39,615 nt of DNA from an uncultured Rhodospirillaceae bacterium (GCA_903941095.1 CAJANN010000214.1:1-39615), one strand, 5' to 3'; numbered from the stretch's first letter, positions 9,144-18,760 are shown. Notes: generated by a model not told the origin, from the letters alone. A program made the numbers and translations.

Positions 9144-9159
9144 CGCCCGGAAGTCGGAC

Positions 9160-9188
9160 TTGCCAAAGCCGGCCCAAGGGAGTAAAAG
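9160..9188 (+). promoter_or_regulatory. Candidate sigma-70 promoter for rpsB
   Basis: TTGCCA (9160-9165), a 17-nt spacer and TAAAAG (9183-9188) match five and four of six consensus bases. This leaves a leader of roughly 115 nt before rpsB, which contains a hairpin. Confidence 0.5.
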
Positions 9189-9244
9189 CCGCCGATCAAT
9201 CCGCACGCGGGTCCGCGGCGGCGTCTTTGTGCGTCGTCGCTCCG

Positions 9245-9270
9245 GTGTCGGGGGTTTTCCCCGGCGACAC
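9245..9270 (+). promoter_or_regulatory. Hairpin in the rpsB leader
   Basis: GTGTCG (9245-9250) plus GGGG (9251-9254) pair with CCCC (9259-9262) plus CGACAC (9265-9270) around a TTTT loop, with a 2-nt bulge. It ends 40 nt before the rpsB ATG. S2 represses its own mRNA through a leader structure in enterobacteria. Whether this hairpin does so here is speculation. Confidence 0.4.
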
Positions 9271-9310
9271 CCGCGGAGGCTCAACCGGAGAATGGAAGGA
9301 ATTTTCTCCA

Positions 9311-10090
9311 ATGGCTCTGCCCACTTTTTCCATGCGTCAGCTCGTCGAATCCGGCGTGCATTTCGGTCACACCACCCGCCGCTGGAATCCCAAGATGGCG
9401 CCGTACCTGTTCGGCGTCCGCAACGGCATTCATATCATCGACCTGCAGCAGTCGGTGCCCATGCTGCATGGCGCCATGACCGCCGTGCGTAACGTGGTGG
9501 CCGGCGGTGGCCGCGTCCTGTTCGTCGGTACCAAGCGCGCCGCGTCGGACATCGTCGCCGAATCGGCCAAGAAGTGCGGCCAGTACTACGTCAACCATCG
9601 TTGGCTGGGCGGCATGCTCACCAACTGGAAGACCATTTCCCATTCGATCAAGCGCCTGCGCGAGCTGGACGAGCAGCTGGCCTCGGGCGCTCTGGCCGGC
9701 CTGACCAAGAAGGAACAGCTGGTCCTGTCCCGCGAAAAGGAAAAGCTGGACCGCGCCCTGGGCGGCATCAAGGACATGGGTGGCCTGCCGGATATCCTGT
9801 TCATCATCGACACCAACAAGGAAGGCCTGGCCGTTCAGGAAGCCAACAAGCTGGGTATCCCGGTGGTGGCGATCCTGGATTCCAATTCCGATCCGGCCGG
9901 CATCACCTTCCCGGTTCCGGGCAATGACGACGCCATCCGCGCCATCCAGAGCTATTGCGATCTGATCGCCGGCGCCGTGCTGGACGGTATCCAGGCCGAG
10001 ATCGGCCGCTCGGGCGGCGATATCGGCGCCCAGGCGGAAGCTCCGGTCGAGGTGATCGCCGTCGAGGGTGAGGTTGCCCAGGCCGAGTAA
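9311..10090 (+). CDS. rpsB: 30S ribosomal protein S2
   Basis: A 259-residue S2 protein of the small subunit, bound between head and body of 30S and needed for S1 association. Diagnostic segments are [22 protein letters not shown] at the N-terminus, [39 protein letters not shown] and [23 protein letters not shown]. The C-terminus carries a short Glu/Ala-rich tail typical of alphaproteobacterial S2. I chose ATG 9311 because the family starts there, with AAGGA at 9296-9300; upstream in-frame codons encode leader sequence. A strong terminator-like hairpin lies between it and tsf. Confidence 0.98.
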   Translation: MALPTFSMRQLVESGVHFGHTTRRWNPKMAPYLFGVRNGIHIIDLQQSVPMLHGAMTAVRNVVAGGGRVLFVGTKRAASDIVAESAKKCGQYYVNHRWLGGMLTNWKTISHSIKRLRELDEQLASGALAGLTKKEQLVLSREKEKLDRALGGIKDMGGLPDILFIIDTNKEGLAVQEANKLGIPVVAILDSNSDPAGITFPVPGNDDAIRAIQSYCDLIAGAVLDGIQAEIGRSGGDIGAQAEAPVEVIAVEGEVAQAE

Positions 10091-10106
10091 TCGGTTTGAC
10101 CGAAAG

Positions 10107-10137
10107 AACGGCGGCGACGGGCGTCTCCGCCGTTTTT
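10107..10137 (+). terminator. Terminator/attenuator between rpsB and tsf
   Basis: AACGGCGG (10107-10114) pairs perfectly with CCGCCGTT (10127-10134). Inside, after a C-T mismatch, GAC and GTC close a GGGC loop. The T-run 10133-10137 follows. This is intrinsic-terminator architecture and would lower tsf expression relative to rpsB. Confidence 0.85.
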
Positions 10138-10195
10138 GTAATAAATACAGCATATTGTCCGTTGTTTCTGACGTCTGACACGAAGAGGAAAGCTC

Positions 10196-11122
10196 ATGGC
10201 CGAGATTACCGCTGCGCTTGTTAAGGAGCTGCGCGAGAAGACTGGCGCCGGCATGATGGATTGCAAGAAGGCCCTGGCCGAGACGGCCGGCGACCTGGAA
10301 GCTGCCGTCGACTGGCTTCGCAAGAAGGGTCTGGCCGCCGCCGCCAAGAAGGCCGGCCGCGTCGCCGCCGAGGGTCTGGTCGCCGTGGCCGCCGCCGGTA
10401 CCCGGGGCGTCGCCGTCGAGGTGAATGCCGAGACCGATTTCGTCGCCCGCAACGAGCAGTTCCAGGGCTTCGCCTCGACCGTCGCCAAGGTCGCCCTGGA
10501 TGCCGGTTCGGATGTCGAGGCCATCAAGGCCGCCGCTTTCCCCGGTGCCGGCAAGTCGGTCGCCGAGCAGCTGACCGCCCTGATCGCCACCATCGGCGAG
10601 AACATGAACCTGCGCCGCGCCGCCCGTCTGGAAGTGTCGCAGGGCGTGGTCGCCACCTACATGCATTCCGCCGCCGCTCCGGGCCTGGGCAAGATCGGCG
10701 TGCTGGTCGCCCTGGAATCCGCCGGCGACACCGCCAAGCTGGAAGCCCTGGGCAAGCAGATCGCCATGCATGTGGCCGCCGCCAACCCGCTGTTCCTCGA
10801 CGTTTCGTCGGTCGATTCCTCGGCCCTGGACCGCGAGCGCGCCGTGCTGACCGAGCAGGCCCAGGCTTCGGGCAAGCCCGCCGCCGTCATCGAGAAGATG
10901 GTGGAAGGCCGCGTGCGCAAGTATTACGAGGAAGTCTGCCTGCTGGAACAGGTCTTCGTCATCGACCAGGAAAACAAGATCTCCAAGGTGGTCGACAACG
11001 CCGCCAAGGATGTCGGCGCCCCGATCAAGCTGACCGGATTTGTCCGTTTCGCCCTGGGCGAAGGCATCGAAAAGGAAGAAAAGGACTTCGCCGCCGAAGT
11101 GGCCGCCCAGTTGGGCGGCTGA
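10196..11122 (+). CDS. tsf: Translation elongation factor Ts
   Basis: A 308-residue EF-Ts, the nucleotide-exchange factor that regenerates EF-Tu-GTP. The N-terminal UBA-like domain carries [18 protein letters not shown] (residues 10-27). The core has the invariant TDFVARN motif (80-86), whose Asp-Phe contacts EF-Tu near its Mg site. The C-terminal region retains [21 protein letters not shown] and the late [21 protein letters not shown] block. Start ATG 10196 follows GAGGAAAGCTC. It is preceded by an attenuator-like hairpin and followed by a strong hairpin, so it may be partly an independent transcript. Confidence 0.98.
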   Translation: MAEITAALVKELREKTGAGMMDCKKALAETAGDLEAAVDWLRKKGLAAAAKKAGRVAAEGLVAVAAAGTRGVAVEVNAETDFVARNEQFQGFASTVAKVALDAGSDVEAIKAAAFPGAGKSVAEQLTALIATIGENMNLRRAARLEVSQGVVATYMHSAAAPGLGKIGVLVALESAGDTAKLEALGKQIAMHVAAANPLFLDVSSVDSSALDRERAVLTEQAQASGKPAAVIEKMVEGRVRKYYEEVCLLEQVFVIDQENKISKVVDNAAKDVGAPIKLTGFVRFALGEGIEKEEKDFAAEVAAQLGG

Positions 11123-11137
11123 GGCCGGGCGATATCG

Positions 11138-11176
11138 ACGGCCGCCGGATGATCTCCGGTGGCCGTTCGCCTTTTG
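11138..11176 (+). terminator. Terminator after tsf
   Basis: ACGGCCGCCGGA (11138-11149) and TCCGGTGGCCGT (11155-11166) form a 12-bp stem with one G-T wobble and a TGATC loop. The T-rich tail TCGCCTTTT follows. It separates rpsB-tsf from pyrH and the envelope genes. Confidence 0.75.
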
Positions 11177-11263
11177 CTGACGAAAGGCGAGACAGGCGGG
11201 CGGAATGGTGTATGATCGCCGTCCCGGCCGTCACCGGGTCCCATTCCAGGTTTCGAGGGTAGC

Positions 11264-11989
11264 ATGGCCAGCGCCGCCAAATTCCGCCGCGTTCTCTTGA
11301 AGATCTCGGGCGAGGGCCTTATGGGGCCGCGCGATTACGGACTGGATCCCGAAACGGTCGAACGGATCGCCGCCGAGGTGCAGTCGGTCCGCGACCTGGG
11401 GGTCGAGGTCTGCTGCGTCATCGGCGGCGGCAACATCTTTCGCGGCATGTCCGGCGCCGCCAAGGGCATGGAACGGGCCGCGGCCGACAACATGGGCATG
11501 CTGGCCACGGTGATGAACGCCCTGGCCCTGCAGAACGCCCTGGAAAACCGCAATGTCTTCACGCGGGTCCAGTCGGCGATCCCGATGCCGTCGGTGTGCG
11601 AATCCTTCATCCGCCGCCGTGCCATCCGTCATCTGGAAAAAGGCCGGGTGGTGATTTTCGCCGCCGGCACCGGCAATCCGTTCTTCACCACCGACACCGC
11701 GGCGGCCTTGCGTGCCGTGGAAATGGGCTGCGACGCCTTGCTGAAGGCCAGTCAGGTGGACGGGGTCTATTCCGCCGATCCCAAGAAGGTTCCCGATGCC
11801 GTCCGTTACGATACCTTGACCTTCCACGACGTCCTGGCCCGCGATCTGGCGGTGATGGATGCCTCGGCGATCTCGCTGTGCCGCGAGAACAACGTGCCGA
11901 TCGTGGTCTTCGATATGCACAACGATGGTGCCTTTGCCAAGGTCGTGACCGGGCAGGGGCGCTTCACCATCATCAAGGAAGGGGTCTGA
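11264..11989 (+). CDS. pyrH: UMP kinase
   Basis: A 241-residue bacterial hexameric UMP kinase of the amino-acid-kinase fold, converting UMP and ATP to UDP. Recognisable segments are [11 protein letters not shown] (phosphate loop), [47 protein letters not shown] (UMP site) and [15 protein letters not shown]. Length is normal. Start ATG 11264 follows GAGGGTAGC. A -10-like TATGAT at 11211-11216 may give it its own promoter after the tsf terminator, but no good -35 accompanies it. frr begins 4 nt after the stop. Confidence 0.98.
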   Translation: MASAAKFRRVLLKISGEGLMGPRDYGLDPETVERIAAEVQSVRDLGVEVCCVIGGGNIFRGMSGAAKGMERAAADNMGMLATVMNALALQNALENRNVFTRVQSAIPMPSVCESFIRRRAIRHLEKGRVVIFAAGTGNPFFTTDTAAALRAVEMGCDALLKASQVDGVYSADPKKVPDAVRYDTLTFHDVLARDLAVMDASAISLCRENNVPIVVFDMHNDGAFAKVVTGQGRFTIIKEGV

Positions 11990-11993
11990 AGCC

Positions 11994-12566
11994 GTGTCCA
12001 CGCCCACCACTTGGAGCGATCTGAAGAAGGATATCTCCCATCGCATGGATAGCGCGGTGGAAGTGCTGAAAAAGGAATTCGCCGGTCTGCGGACCGGCCG
12101 CGCTGCCGCTTCGCTGCTGGAGCCGGTGGTGGTCGAGGCCTATGGCCAGACCATGCCGCTGACCCAGTGCGGCACCATCGGCGTGCCCGAGCCGCGCATG
12201 CTGACCGTGCAGGTGTGGGACAAGGGGCTGGTCAAGGCGGTGGAGAAGTCCATCCGCGACGCCGGCCTGGGGCTGAACCCGCAGACCGATGGACAGCTGG
12301 TGCGGGTGCCGATTCCGGCCCTGAACGAGGAGCGTCGCAAGGAGCTGCAGAAGGTCGCCGGCAAGTATGCCGAGCAGGCCCGCATCGCCGTGCGCAATGT
12401 CCGCCGTGACGGCATGGACATCCTGAAGAAGATGGAAAAGGACGGTCACGTTTCCGAGGATGAGACCAAGAAGCATGAAAAGGACATCCAGGGACTGACC
12501 GACGAGACGATCAAGAAGATCGACGAGGCGCTGCACCACAAAGAAAAAGAGATCATCCAGGTCTGA
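11994..12566 (+). CDS. frr: Ribosome recycling factor
   Basis: A 190-residue RRF that, with EF-G, splits post-termination ribosomes. The sequence covers the three-helix bundle ([34 protein letters not shown] at the start, [23 protein letters not shown] near the end) and the inserted beta/alpha domain ([21 protein letters not shown]). It uses a GTG start at 11994, 4 nt after pyrH; AAGGAAGGGG at the end of pyrH supplies the ribosome-binding site. The next internal ATG would remove part of the first helix. Confidence 0.97.
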   Translation: MSTPTTWSDLKKDISHRMDSAVEVLKKEFAGLRTGRAAASLLEPVVVEAYGQTMPLTQCGTIGVPEPRMLTVQVWDKGLVKAVEKSIRDAGLGLNPQTDGQLVRVPIPALNEERRKELQKVAGKYAEQARIAVRNVRRDGMDILKKMEKDGHVSEDETKKHEKDIQGLTDETIKKIDEALHHKEKEIIQV

Positions 12567-12568
12567 GC

Positions 12569-13306
12569 ATGATGGAAGCTGCCGCCTCGCCCGTGCCGGC
12601 CCTGCCGCCGCCCACCCACGTCGCCATCATCATGGATGGCAACGGGCGGTGGGCGAAGGCGCGTGGATTGCCACGCACGGCCGGGCACAAGCGTGGCGCG
12701 GAAGCCGTGCGCCGGGCGGTCGAGACGGCGCGGGAGCTGGGGGTTTCCTACCTGACGCTGTACGCTTTTTCGGCAGAGAACTGGAAGCGTCCGGCCGGCG
12801 AGGTCACCGACCTGATGGGCCTGTTGCGGCTTTATCTGCGCAACGAGGTCAAGGCACTGCACAAGAACGGCATTCGCCTGCGCGTCATCGGCGACCGCTC
12901 CCGCCTGGGGGACGACATCGTCGCCCTGATCGAGGAATCCGAGGCCAAGACCGCCGGCAACACCGCCCTGACCCTGGTGCTGGCCCTGTCCTATGGCGGA
13001 CGCCAGGAAATCGTCGCCGCCGTCCGCCATCTGGCCGGGCAAGTGCGCGCCGGTGCCGTCGATCCCGACGATATCGACGAGACCCTGTTTTCGGCCAATC
13101 TGTTCACCGCCGACATTCCCGATCCCGATCTGGTGATCCGCACCTCGGGGGAACAGCGCATCTCGAATTTTCTGCTGTGGCAGTGCGCCTATTCCGAACT
13201 GGTCTTCCTGGACGTGTTGTGGCCGGATTTCGATCGCGCCGATTTCGAGGCGGCGATCCGGACCTTTCACGGTCGGGATCGCCGGTTCGGCCTGACCAGC
13301 GGCTGA
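12569..13306 (+). CDS. uppS: Undecaprenyl diphosphate synthase (di-trans,poly-cis)
   Basis: A 245-residue cis-prenyltransferase that adds isopentenyl units to farnesyl diphosphate to make the C55 carrier precursor for peptidoglycan and O-antigen. The catalytic Asp is D23 in IIMDGNGRWAKARG. Other family blocks are AGHKRGAEAVRR, LYAFSAENWKRP, LALSYGGRQEI and the C-terminal IRTSGEQRISNFLLWQ, then YSEL. The N-terminus before the motif is Ala/Pro-rich. It starts 2 nt after frr and ends 6 nt before cdsA, both part of one tightly packed transcript. Confidence 0.97.
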   Translation: MMEAAASPVPALPPPTHVAIIMDGNGRWAKARGLPRTAGHKRGAEAVRRAVETARELGVSYLTLYAFSAENWKRPAGEVTDLMGLLRLYLRNEVKALHKNGIRLRVIGDRSRLGDDIVALIEESEAKTAGNTALTLVLALSYGGRQEIVAAVRHLAGQVRAGAVDPDDIDETLFSANLFTADIPDPDLVIRTSGEQRISNFLLWQCAYSELVFLDVLWPDFDRADFEAAIRTFHGRDRRFGLTSG

Positions 13307-13312
13307 GCGTCC

Positions 13313-14107
13313 GTGCTGGCCACCCGCATCATTTCGGCTCTGGTGATGGCCCCCGCCGCTTTGCTGGCAGCCTGGTGGGGGGGCTATGCCTTCGCCGCCC
13401 GGGCCGCGGCCGCGGCCGCGGCGATGGCCTGGGAATGGCACCGCATGGTGGCGGGGCGTTTTGCCGTTGCCGGGTGGATTTCCGCCCTGGCCGGGGCTGC
13501 CGCCGCCTTGGGGGCGGTGGACCGGCCCGGACTGTCGCTTGCCCTGGTGGCGGGGGCGGCCCTGGCCACGACGGCCCTGGCCCCGCTTCATCAGGAACGT
13601 GGCCGGTTGTGGGTCGGCCTGGGATCCCTTTATACCGGCCTGCCCGCGGTCGCCCTGGTCTGGCTGCGCCAGGAGGGCGATCTGGGATTGCCGACGCTTC
13701 TGTGGCTGCTGCTGCTGGTCTGGGCCACCGATACCGGGGCTTATGCCGCCGGCCGCGGACTTGGCGGGCCGCTGCTGCTGCCGCGGGTCAGTCCGAAGAA
13801 AACCTGGGCCGGGCTGGGCGGCGGCGTGGTCTGCGCCGGGCTGGCCGGGCTGGGGGTCGGTTATTGGCTTGAGGGCCGGGTAATGGTCGGCGTGGTTCTG
13901 GCCAGCGGTCTGCTGGCGGTGGTGGCCCAGGCCGGCGACCTGATGGAAAGCTGGGTCAAGCGGCGTTGCGGCGTCAAGGATTCCAGCAATATCATTCCCG
14001 GACATGGCGGTGTCCTGGATCGTCTGGATGGTTTGCTGGCCGTGGGGGCGGCGGTTGCCTGGGCGACCTGGATCGCCGGCCAGCCGGTCTTGCGCTGGCA
14101 GGGGTAA
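13313..14107 (+). CDS. cdsA: Phosphatidate cytidylyltransferase
   Basis: A 264-residue polytopic inner-membrane enzyme that makes CDP-diacylglycerol from CTP and phosphatidate, the branch point of phospholipid synthesis. The C-terminal signature is exact: SWVKRRCGVKDSSNIIPGHG followed by GVLDRLD, with the metal-binding Asp residues. Upstream are several hydrophobic segments, and ATDTGAYAAGRGLG plus SPKKTWAG are further family motifs. It uses a GTG start at 13313, 6 nt after uppS. An alanine-rich stretch at about residues 25-37 comes from GCC/GCG runs and is part of a membrane helix. Confidence 0.95.
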   Translation: MLATRIISALVMAPAALLAAWWGGYAFAARAAAAAAAMAWEWHRMVAGRFAVAGWISALAGAAAALGAVDRPGLSLALVAGAALATTALAPLHQERGRLWVGLGSLYTGLPAVALVWLRQEGDLGLPTLLWLLLLVWATDTGAYAAGRGLGGPLLLPRVSPKKTWAGLGGGVVCAGLAGLGVGYWLEGRVMVGVVLASGLLAVVAQAGDLMESWVKRRCGVKDSSNIIPGHGGVLDRLDGLLAVGAAVAWATWIAGQPVLRWQG

Positions 14108-14113
14108 GGGAAT

Positions 14114-15286
14114 ATGAGCGATCCGCGCCGCGGCGTCACCATTCTGGGATCGACCGGCTCCATCGGCCGCAACACCGTCGAACTGATCGAAGCCGCTCCG
14201 GATCTCTATCGGGTCGAAGCCCTGGTCGCCAACAGCAGCACTGAATTGCTGGCCGATCAGGCCCGGCGCCTGCGGGCCGGGCTGGCGGTGGTGGCCGATG
14301 AAAGCCGCCTGCCCGACCTGCGCGAGCGCCTGGCCGGCAGCGGGATCGAAACGGCGGGCGGGGCTGCCGCGGTGGTCGAGGCCGCCGCCCGGCCGGCCGA
14401 TTGGGTGATGGCGGCCATCGTCGGTGCCGCCGGTCTGGCCCCGACCCTGGCGGCGGCTCGCCGGGGGGCGGTGGTCGCCCTGGCCAACAAGGAATGCCTG
14501 GTCTGTGCCGGCCAGCTGATGATGGCCGAGGTCGCCGCGCACGGCGCCACCCTGCTGCCCGTCGATTCCGAGCATTCGGCTATTTTTCAGGTTTTCGAGA
14601 CCGACCAGCGCGATCAGGTGGAAAAGATCATCCTGACCGCCTCGGGCGGCCCGTTCCGGCGAAGCTCGCTGGACGAGATGGCGGCAGTCACTCCGGAACA
14701 GGCGGTGGCCCATCCCAACTGGTCGATGGGGGCCAAGATTTCGGTGGATTCCGCCTCGATGATGAACAAGGGGCTGGAACTGATCGAGGCGCACCATCTG
14801 TTCTCGATGACGGAAGAGCGGATCGACATCGTCGTCCATCCGCAATCGGTGATCCACTCCCTGGTCGCCTATGGCGACGGGTCGGTCCTGGCTCAGTTGG
14901 GCAGTCCGGACATGCGCACGCCCATCGCCTATGCCCTGGGCTGGCCGCGCCGCATTCGGGCGCCGTCGCCGCGCCTGGATCTGGCCGCCATCGGCACCTT
15001 GACCTTCGAATCCCCCGATCCCGTCCGCTTTCCGGCGTTGCGTCTGGCCCGGCGCGCCTTGCAAACCGGGGGGGCGGCACCTACTGTTCTGAACGCGGCC
15101 AATGAGGTCGCCGTTCAGGCTTTTCTGTCGCGGACCTTGAGCTTCCTGGGCATTGCCCGACTGGTCGAGGCGACATTGGATGCGATGGGGGCGATGACCA
15201 TCGGCAACCTGGACGACGTCATGGCCGCCGACGCCTGGGCCCGTGCCCATGCCCAGGCCGCTATCCGGGCCGGCAAGGCCCATTGA
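14114..15286 (+). CDS. dxr: 1-deoxy-D-xylulose 5-phosphate reductoisomerase
   Basis: A 390-residue enzyme making 2-C-methyl-D-erythritol 4-phosphate, the committed step of the MEP isoprenoid pathway that ultimately feeds UppS. Visible are the NADPH loop [12 protein letters not shown] (residues 10-21), [13 protein letters not shown], the metal/substrate site [34 protein letters not shown] and [11 protein letters not shown]. Length is normal. Start ATG 14114 follows TAAGGGAAT and lies 6 nt after cdsA. Its TGA stop overlaps a possible TTG start of rseP. Confidence 0.97.
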   Translation: MSDPRRGVTILGSTGSIGRNTVELIEAAPDLYRVEALVANSSTELLADQARRLRAGLAVVADESRLPDLRERLAGSGIETAGGAAAVVEAAARPADWVMAAIVGAAGLAPTLAAARRGAVVALANKECLVCAGQLMMAEVAAHGATLLPVDSEHSAIFQVFETDQRDQVEKIILTASGGPFRRSSLDEMAAVTPEQAVAHPNWSMGAKISVDSASMMNKGLELIEAHHLFSMTEERIDIVVHPQSVIHSLVAYGDGSVLAQLGSPDMRTPIAYALGWPRRIRAPSPRLDLAAIGTLTFESPDPVRFPALRLARRALQTGGAAPTVLNAANEVAVQAFLSRTLSFLGIARLVEATLDAMGAMTIGNLDDVMAADAWARAHAQAAIRAGKAH

Positions 15287-15300
15287 GCGATCGGATCGAT

Positions 15301-16425
15301 ATGGACTTTCTCTGGAATTATATCGTCGTCTTCCTGCTGATCCTGACCGTCGTGGTCTTTGTCCACGAATTCGGCCATTACTTCGTGGCTCGCCGGAACG
15401 GCATCAAGGTCGAAGTCTTTTCCATCGGCTTCGGTCCCGAGATCTGGGGGTTCAACGACCGTTCCGGAACGCGCTGGCGGCTCAGTCTGCTGCCGCTGGG
15501 CGGGTATGTGAAGATGTTCGGCGACGCCGACGCCGCTTCGGTGACCGGCGACGACGTTCCCATGACCGAGGCGGACAAGGCGCAAAGCTTCCGTCACAAG
15601 CGGGTCGGGCAGCGGGCCGCGGTGGTGTTCGCCGGTCCCGCCGCCAACTTCGTATTCGCCATCGTCGGCCTGGCCCTGATGTTCATGCTTCTGGGGCAGC
15701 CGGTGACCGACCCGGTGATCGGGCAGGTTCATGCCGATACGGCGGCGGCTCAGGCCGGCCTGAAGGCCGGTGACCGGATCCGGGCGGTCAATGGCAGGGC
15801 GGTGGACCGTTTTCAGGATATTCAGCGCATCGTCCGTCTTGAGATCGGGCAACCTCTCGAACTGGATGTCGAACGCGACGGCGACCGGATGATGATCGTC
15901 GCCCAGCCGCGAATCGTCGAGCGCAAGGGATTGTTCGGCGACATGGAAAAGGTGCCGGTGCTGGGGATCAGCGCCGACGTCAACCGGACGACCATCGTCC
16001 GCTACGGTCCGGCTTCGGCCTTGTGGCAGGCGGTGAAGGAAACCGGCCAGATGGTGTCCTCGACCTTCGTAGGAATCGGCCAGATGATCGCCGGCACCCG
16101 GGACAGCGACGAACTGGGCGGGCCGATCCGCATCGCCAAGGGAGCCGGCGAGGCAGCCCAGGTGGGCCTTGCCAGCGTCGTCTTCTATACGATCTTGCTG
16201 TCGCTGAACCTGGGACTGATCAATCTGTTTCCCATTCCGGTTCTCGATGGCGGCCATCTGGTATTCTATGCGTTCGAAGCCATCCTTGGTAGGCCTCTGG
16301 GAGAGGGGGCACAAGAATATGGTTTCCGAATCGGACTGTTTCTGGTATTGGCCTTGATGGTATTTGCGACCAGAAACGACATCGTTTCTCTTCCGGTGTG
16401 GGATGCAGTCAAAAGACTGCTCTGA
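15301..16425 (+). CDS. rseP: Site-2 metalloprotease RseP
   Basis: A 374-residue intramembrane zinc protease that cleaves anti-sigma factors and signal-peptide remnants within the inner membrane. The HEFGH zinc motif is at residues 22-26 in the first membrane helix. One clear PDZ domain follows (AAQAGLKAGDRIRAVNGRAV). The second active-site helix carries NLFPIPVLDGGH near the C-terminus. E. coli RseP, at 450 residues, has two PDZ domains; this shorter form appears to have one. I chose ATG 15301, whose product begins directly with the membrane helix. A TTG at 15283 that overlaps the dxr stop is an alternative adding six residues, and it has an AAGG a few bases upstream. Confidence 0.94.
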   Translation: MDFLWNYIVVFLLILTVVVFVHEFGHYFVARRNGIKVEVFSIGFGPEIWGFNDRSGTRWRLSLLPLGGYVKMFGDADAASVTGDDVPMTEADKAQSFRHKRVGQRAAVVFAGPAANFVFAIVGLALMFMLLGQPVTDPVIGQVHADTAAAQAGLKAGDRIRAVNGRAVDRFQDIQRIVRLEIGQPLELDVERDGDRMMIVAQPRIVERKGLFGDMEKVPVLGISADVNRTTIVRYGPASALWQAVKETGQMVSSTFVGIGQMIAGTRDSDELGGPIRIAKGAGEAAQVGLASVVFYTILLSLNLGLINLFPIPVLDGGHLVFYAFEAILGRPLGEGAQEYGFRIGLFLVLALMVFATRNDIVSLPVWDAVKRLL

Positions 16426-16482
16426 CGATGTGTTCGGTGCCGCCTTGATTTCCTTGCGGCGCAGCGTTCAAAGGGGGGCTGA

Positions 16483-18759
16483 ATGGGTTTGGTGCGAAAG
16501 ACCGCGCTGGCGTTGGGGCTTCTGGCCCTGGCCGTTCCCGCCCTGGCGCAGGATGCCGGGCGCGTCCGTCAGATCGTCGTGCAGGGGACCCAGCGCGTCG
16601 AGGTCGAGACCGTCAAATCCTACATGGCCATTGCCGAGGGCGATCCCTACAACTCGGACCGCGTCGACCGTTCGCTGAAGGCCCTGTTCAATACCGGCCT
16701 GTTCGCCGACGTCGCCATTCGCCGCGAAGGCGAGGCGCTGGTGGTGCGGGTGGTGGAAAATCCCATCATCAACCGCATCGCCTATGAGGGCAACAAGCGC
16801 GTCAAGGACGAGGAACTGCAGCAGGAAACCCAGCTGCGTCCGCGTGTGGTCTATACCCGTACCAAGGTGCAGAACGACGTCAAGCGCATGCTGGACCTGT
16901 ACCGGCGCCAGGGGCGGTTCGCCGCCACGGTCGAGCCCAAGATCATCCAGCTGGAACAGAACCGCGTCGATCTCGCCTATGAGATCAACGAGGGCGAGCC
17001 CACCTACGTCAAGCGCATCAATTTCGTCGGCAACAAGTTCTACAGCGATTCCCGCCTGCGCGAGGTCCTGTCGACCAAGGAAGAGCGGTGGTACCGTTTC
17101 CTGTCGTCCGACGATACCTATGATCCCGACCGCCTGACCTATGACCGCGAATTGCTGCGCCGCTACTACCTGAAGCAGGGCTATGCCGATTTCCGCGTCA
17201 TCTCCGGCGTTGCCGAGCTGACCCCCGATCGCGAAGGCTTTTTCGTCACCTTCACGGTCGAGGAGGGGGATCGGTACCGTTTCGGCACGTCGGACATCAA
17301 GGCCAACCTCAAGGATCTCGATCCCGAGCAGCTGAAGGCGCATCTGGTTTCCGAGCAGGGCGCCTGGTACAACGCCGATCAGGTGGAGAACATCGTCCAG
17401 GCCCTGACCGACGCGGTCGGCACCAAGGGCTATGCTTTCGTCGACGTCAAGCCGCAGGTCCAGCGCGACCGCGAGAACAAGGTGGTGAACATCACCTATG
17501 AGATCCAGGAAGGGCCGCGGGTTTATGTCGAGCGGATCGACATCACCGGCAACGTGCGCACCCTGGATCAGGTCATCCGCCGCGAGTTCCGTCTTGTCGA
17601 GGGCGACGCCTTCAACACCGCCAAGCTGCGCCGCTCGCGTCAGCGCATCAAGGATCTGGCTTTCTTCGAGAAGGTCGAGGTCAACAACGTTCCGTCCGAA
17701 ACCGCCCCCGACAAGACCGTCATCAAGGTCGACGTCGCCGAGCGTTCGACCGGCGAGCTGATGTTCGGCGTCGGCTGGTCGACCCAGGCCGGCCCGCTGG
17801 TCGAGGCGTCCCTGCGCGAACGCAACCTGCTGGGCAAGGGACAGGACGTGAAGGTCAGCGGCTCGCTGGGAACCCGCCGCAATGCCGCCGAGTTCTCGTT
17901 CACCGAGCCCTATTTCCTGGATCGCCAACTGGCTGCCGGCTTCGATGTCTTCGCCATCACCCGCAAGATGCAGAAGGAAAGCTCGTACGATTCCAATGCC
18001 ACCGGCTTTGCCCTGCGGACCGGCTATCATATCCACGAGCATCTGCGGCAGGATCTGAAGTACATGCTGCGGCGCGATCAGGTGGAAAACATCAAATCGA
18101 CGGCGTCGACCTACATCCGCGAACAGGAAGGGTCGTCGGTGACGTCTTCGGTCCAGCAGACGCTGTTGTGGGATTACCGCGACAGCCGGATTGAGCCGAC
18201 CGAAGGGTACTATATCCGCCTGAACAACGAACTGGCCGGATTGGGCGGAACGCAGCAGTTCCTGCGCAACAATCTGGGCGGTGGCCGCTTCTTCCCCATC
18301 GACGAAGGGGTGGTGTTCTCGCTGACCGGCAATGCGGGCTTCATGAACGGGTGGGGCGACAACAAGATCCGCATCACCGAGCGGTATTATCTGGGCGGCG
18401 AGACCCTGCGCGGTTTCGAGACGATGGGCGTCAGCCCCCGCGACAAGGGATCGCACGACGCGCTGGGCGGTCTGTGGCAGTACTATGGCTCGGCTCAGTT
18501 GAAGTTCCCCCTGGGATTGCCGCAGGAACTGGGATTCGCCGGTCAGGTGTTCACCGATTTCGGCTCGATCGGCGAGACCGAGTCCTACCCGACCGTGTCG
18601 AACATCAATCAGGCCAGTTCGATCCGCGCCTCGGTCGGTGCCGGTGTCAGCTGGAAGTCGCCGATGGGGCCGGTCTCGGTCGATCTGGCCTTGCCGGTAT
18701 TGAAGGAATCCTTCGATAAGGACGAACTGTTCCGCTTCAGCTTCGGCACGAGGTTCTAG
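16483..18759 (+). CDS. bamA: Outer-membrane protein assembly factor BamA
   Basis: A 758-residue Omp85-family protein, the pore-forming core of the BAM complex that folds beta-barrel proteins into the outer membrane. The signal peptide MGLVRKTALALGLLALAVPALA ends at ALA-QDAG. Residues about 22-430 hold five POTRA domains (first at VRQIVVQGTQRVE, last beginning VYVERIDITGNVRT). The rest is a 16-strand barrel with the L6 motif as LRGFE in GGETLRGFETMG, and the terminal strand ends in Phe (FSFGTRF), the usual barrel signal. AAAGGGGGGCTGA precedes ATG 16483. skp follows after 1 nt, and bamE lies at the right edge of this window. Confidence 0.97.
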   Translation: MGLVRKTALALGLLALAVPALAQDAGRVRQIVVQGTQRVEVETVKSYMAIAEGDPYNSDRVDRSLKALFNTGLFADVAIRREGEALVVRVVENPIINRIAYEGNKRVKDEELQQETQLRPRVVYTRTKVQNDVKRMLDLYRRQGRFAATVEPKIIQLEQNRVDLAYEINEGEPTYVKRINFVGNKFYSDSRLREVLSTKEERWYRFLSSDDTYDPDRLTYDRELLRRYYLKQGYADFRVISGVAELTPDREGFFVTFTVEEGDRYRFGTSDIKANLKDLDPEQLKAHLVSEQGAWYNADQVENIVQALTDAVGTKGYAFVDVKPQVQRDRENKVVNITYEIQEGPRVYVERIDITGNVRTLDQVIRREFRLVEGDAFNTAKLRRSRQRIKDLAFFEKVEVNNVPSETAPDKTVIKVDVAERSTGELMFGVGWSTQAGPLVEASLRERNLLGKGQDVKVSGSLGTRRNAAEFSFTEPYFLDRQLAAGFDVFAITRKMQKESSYDSNATGFALRTGYHIHEHLRQDLKYMLRRDQVENIKSTASTYIREQEGSSVTSSVQQTLLWDYRDSRIEPTEGYYIRLNNELAGLGGTQQFLRNNLGGGRFFPIDEGVVFSLTGNAGFMNGWGDNKIRITERYYLGGETLRGFETMGVSPRDKGSHDALGGLWQYYGSAQLKFPLGLPQELGFAGQVFTDFGSIGETESYPTVSNINQASSIRASVGAGVSWKSPMGPVSVDLALPVLKESFDKDELFRFSFGTRF

Positions 18760-18760
18760 A

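Noticed and set aside
13400-13430. GCC/GCG run within cdsA as a possible slippage or frameshift site
   Set aside because: The frame continues intact through a normal alanine-rich membrane segment to a perfect CdsA signature.
12446-15283. A 945-codon open frame on the minus strand spanning frr to dxr, and similarly long antisense frames opposite valS, bamA, glyA and hppA
   Set aside because: GC-rich genes that avoid TTA, CTA and TCA codons leave the opposite strand free of stops. The antisense products are low-complexity (Gly/Asp/His/Gln-rich) with no family resemblance, and the sense genes are unmistakable.
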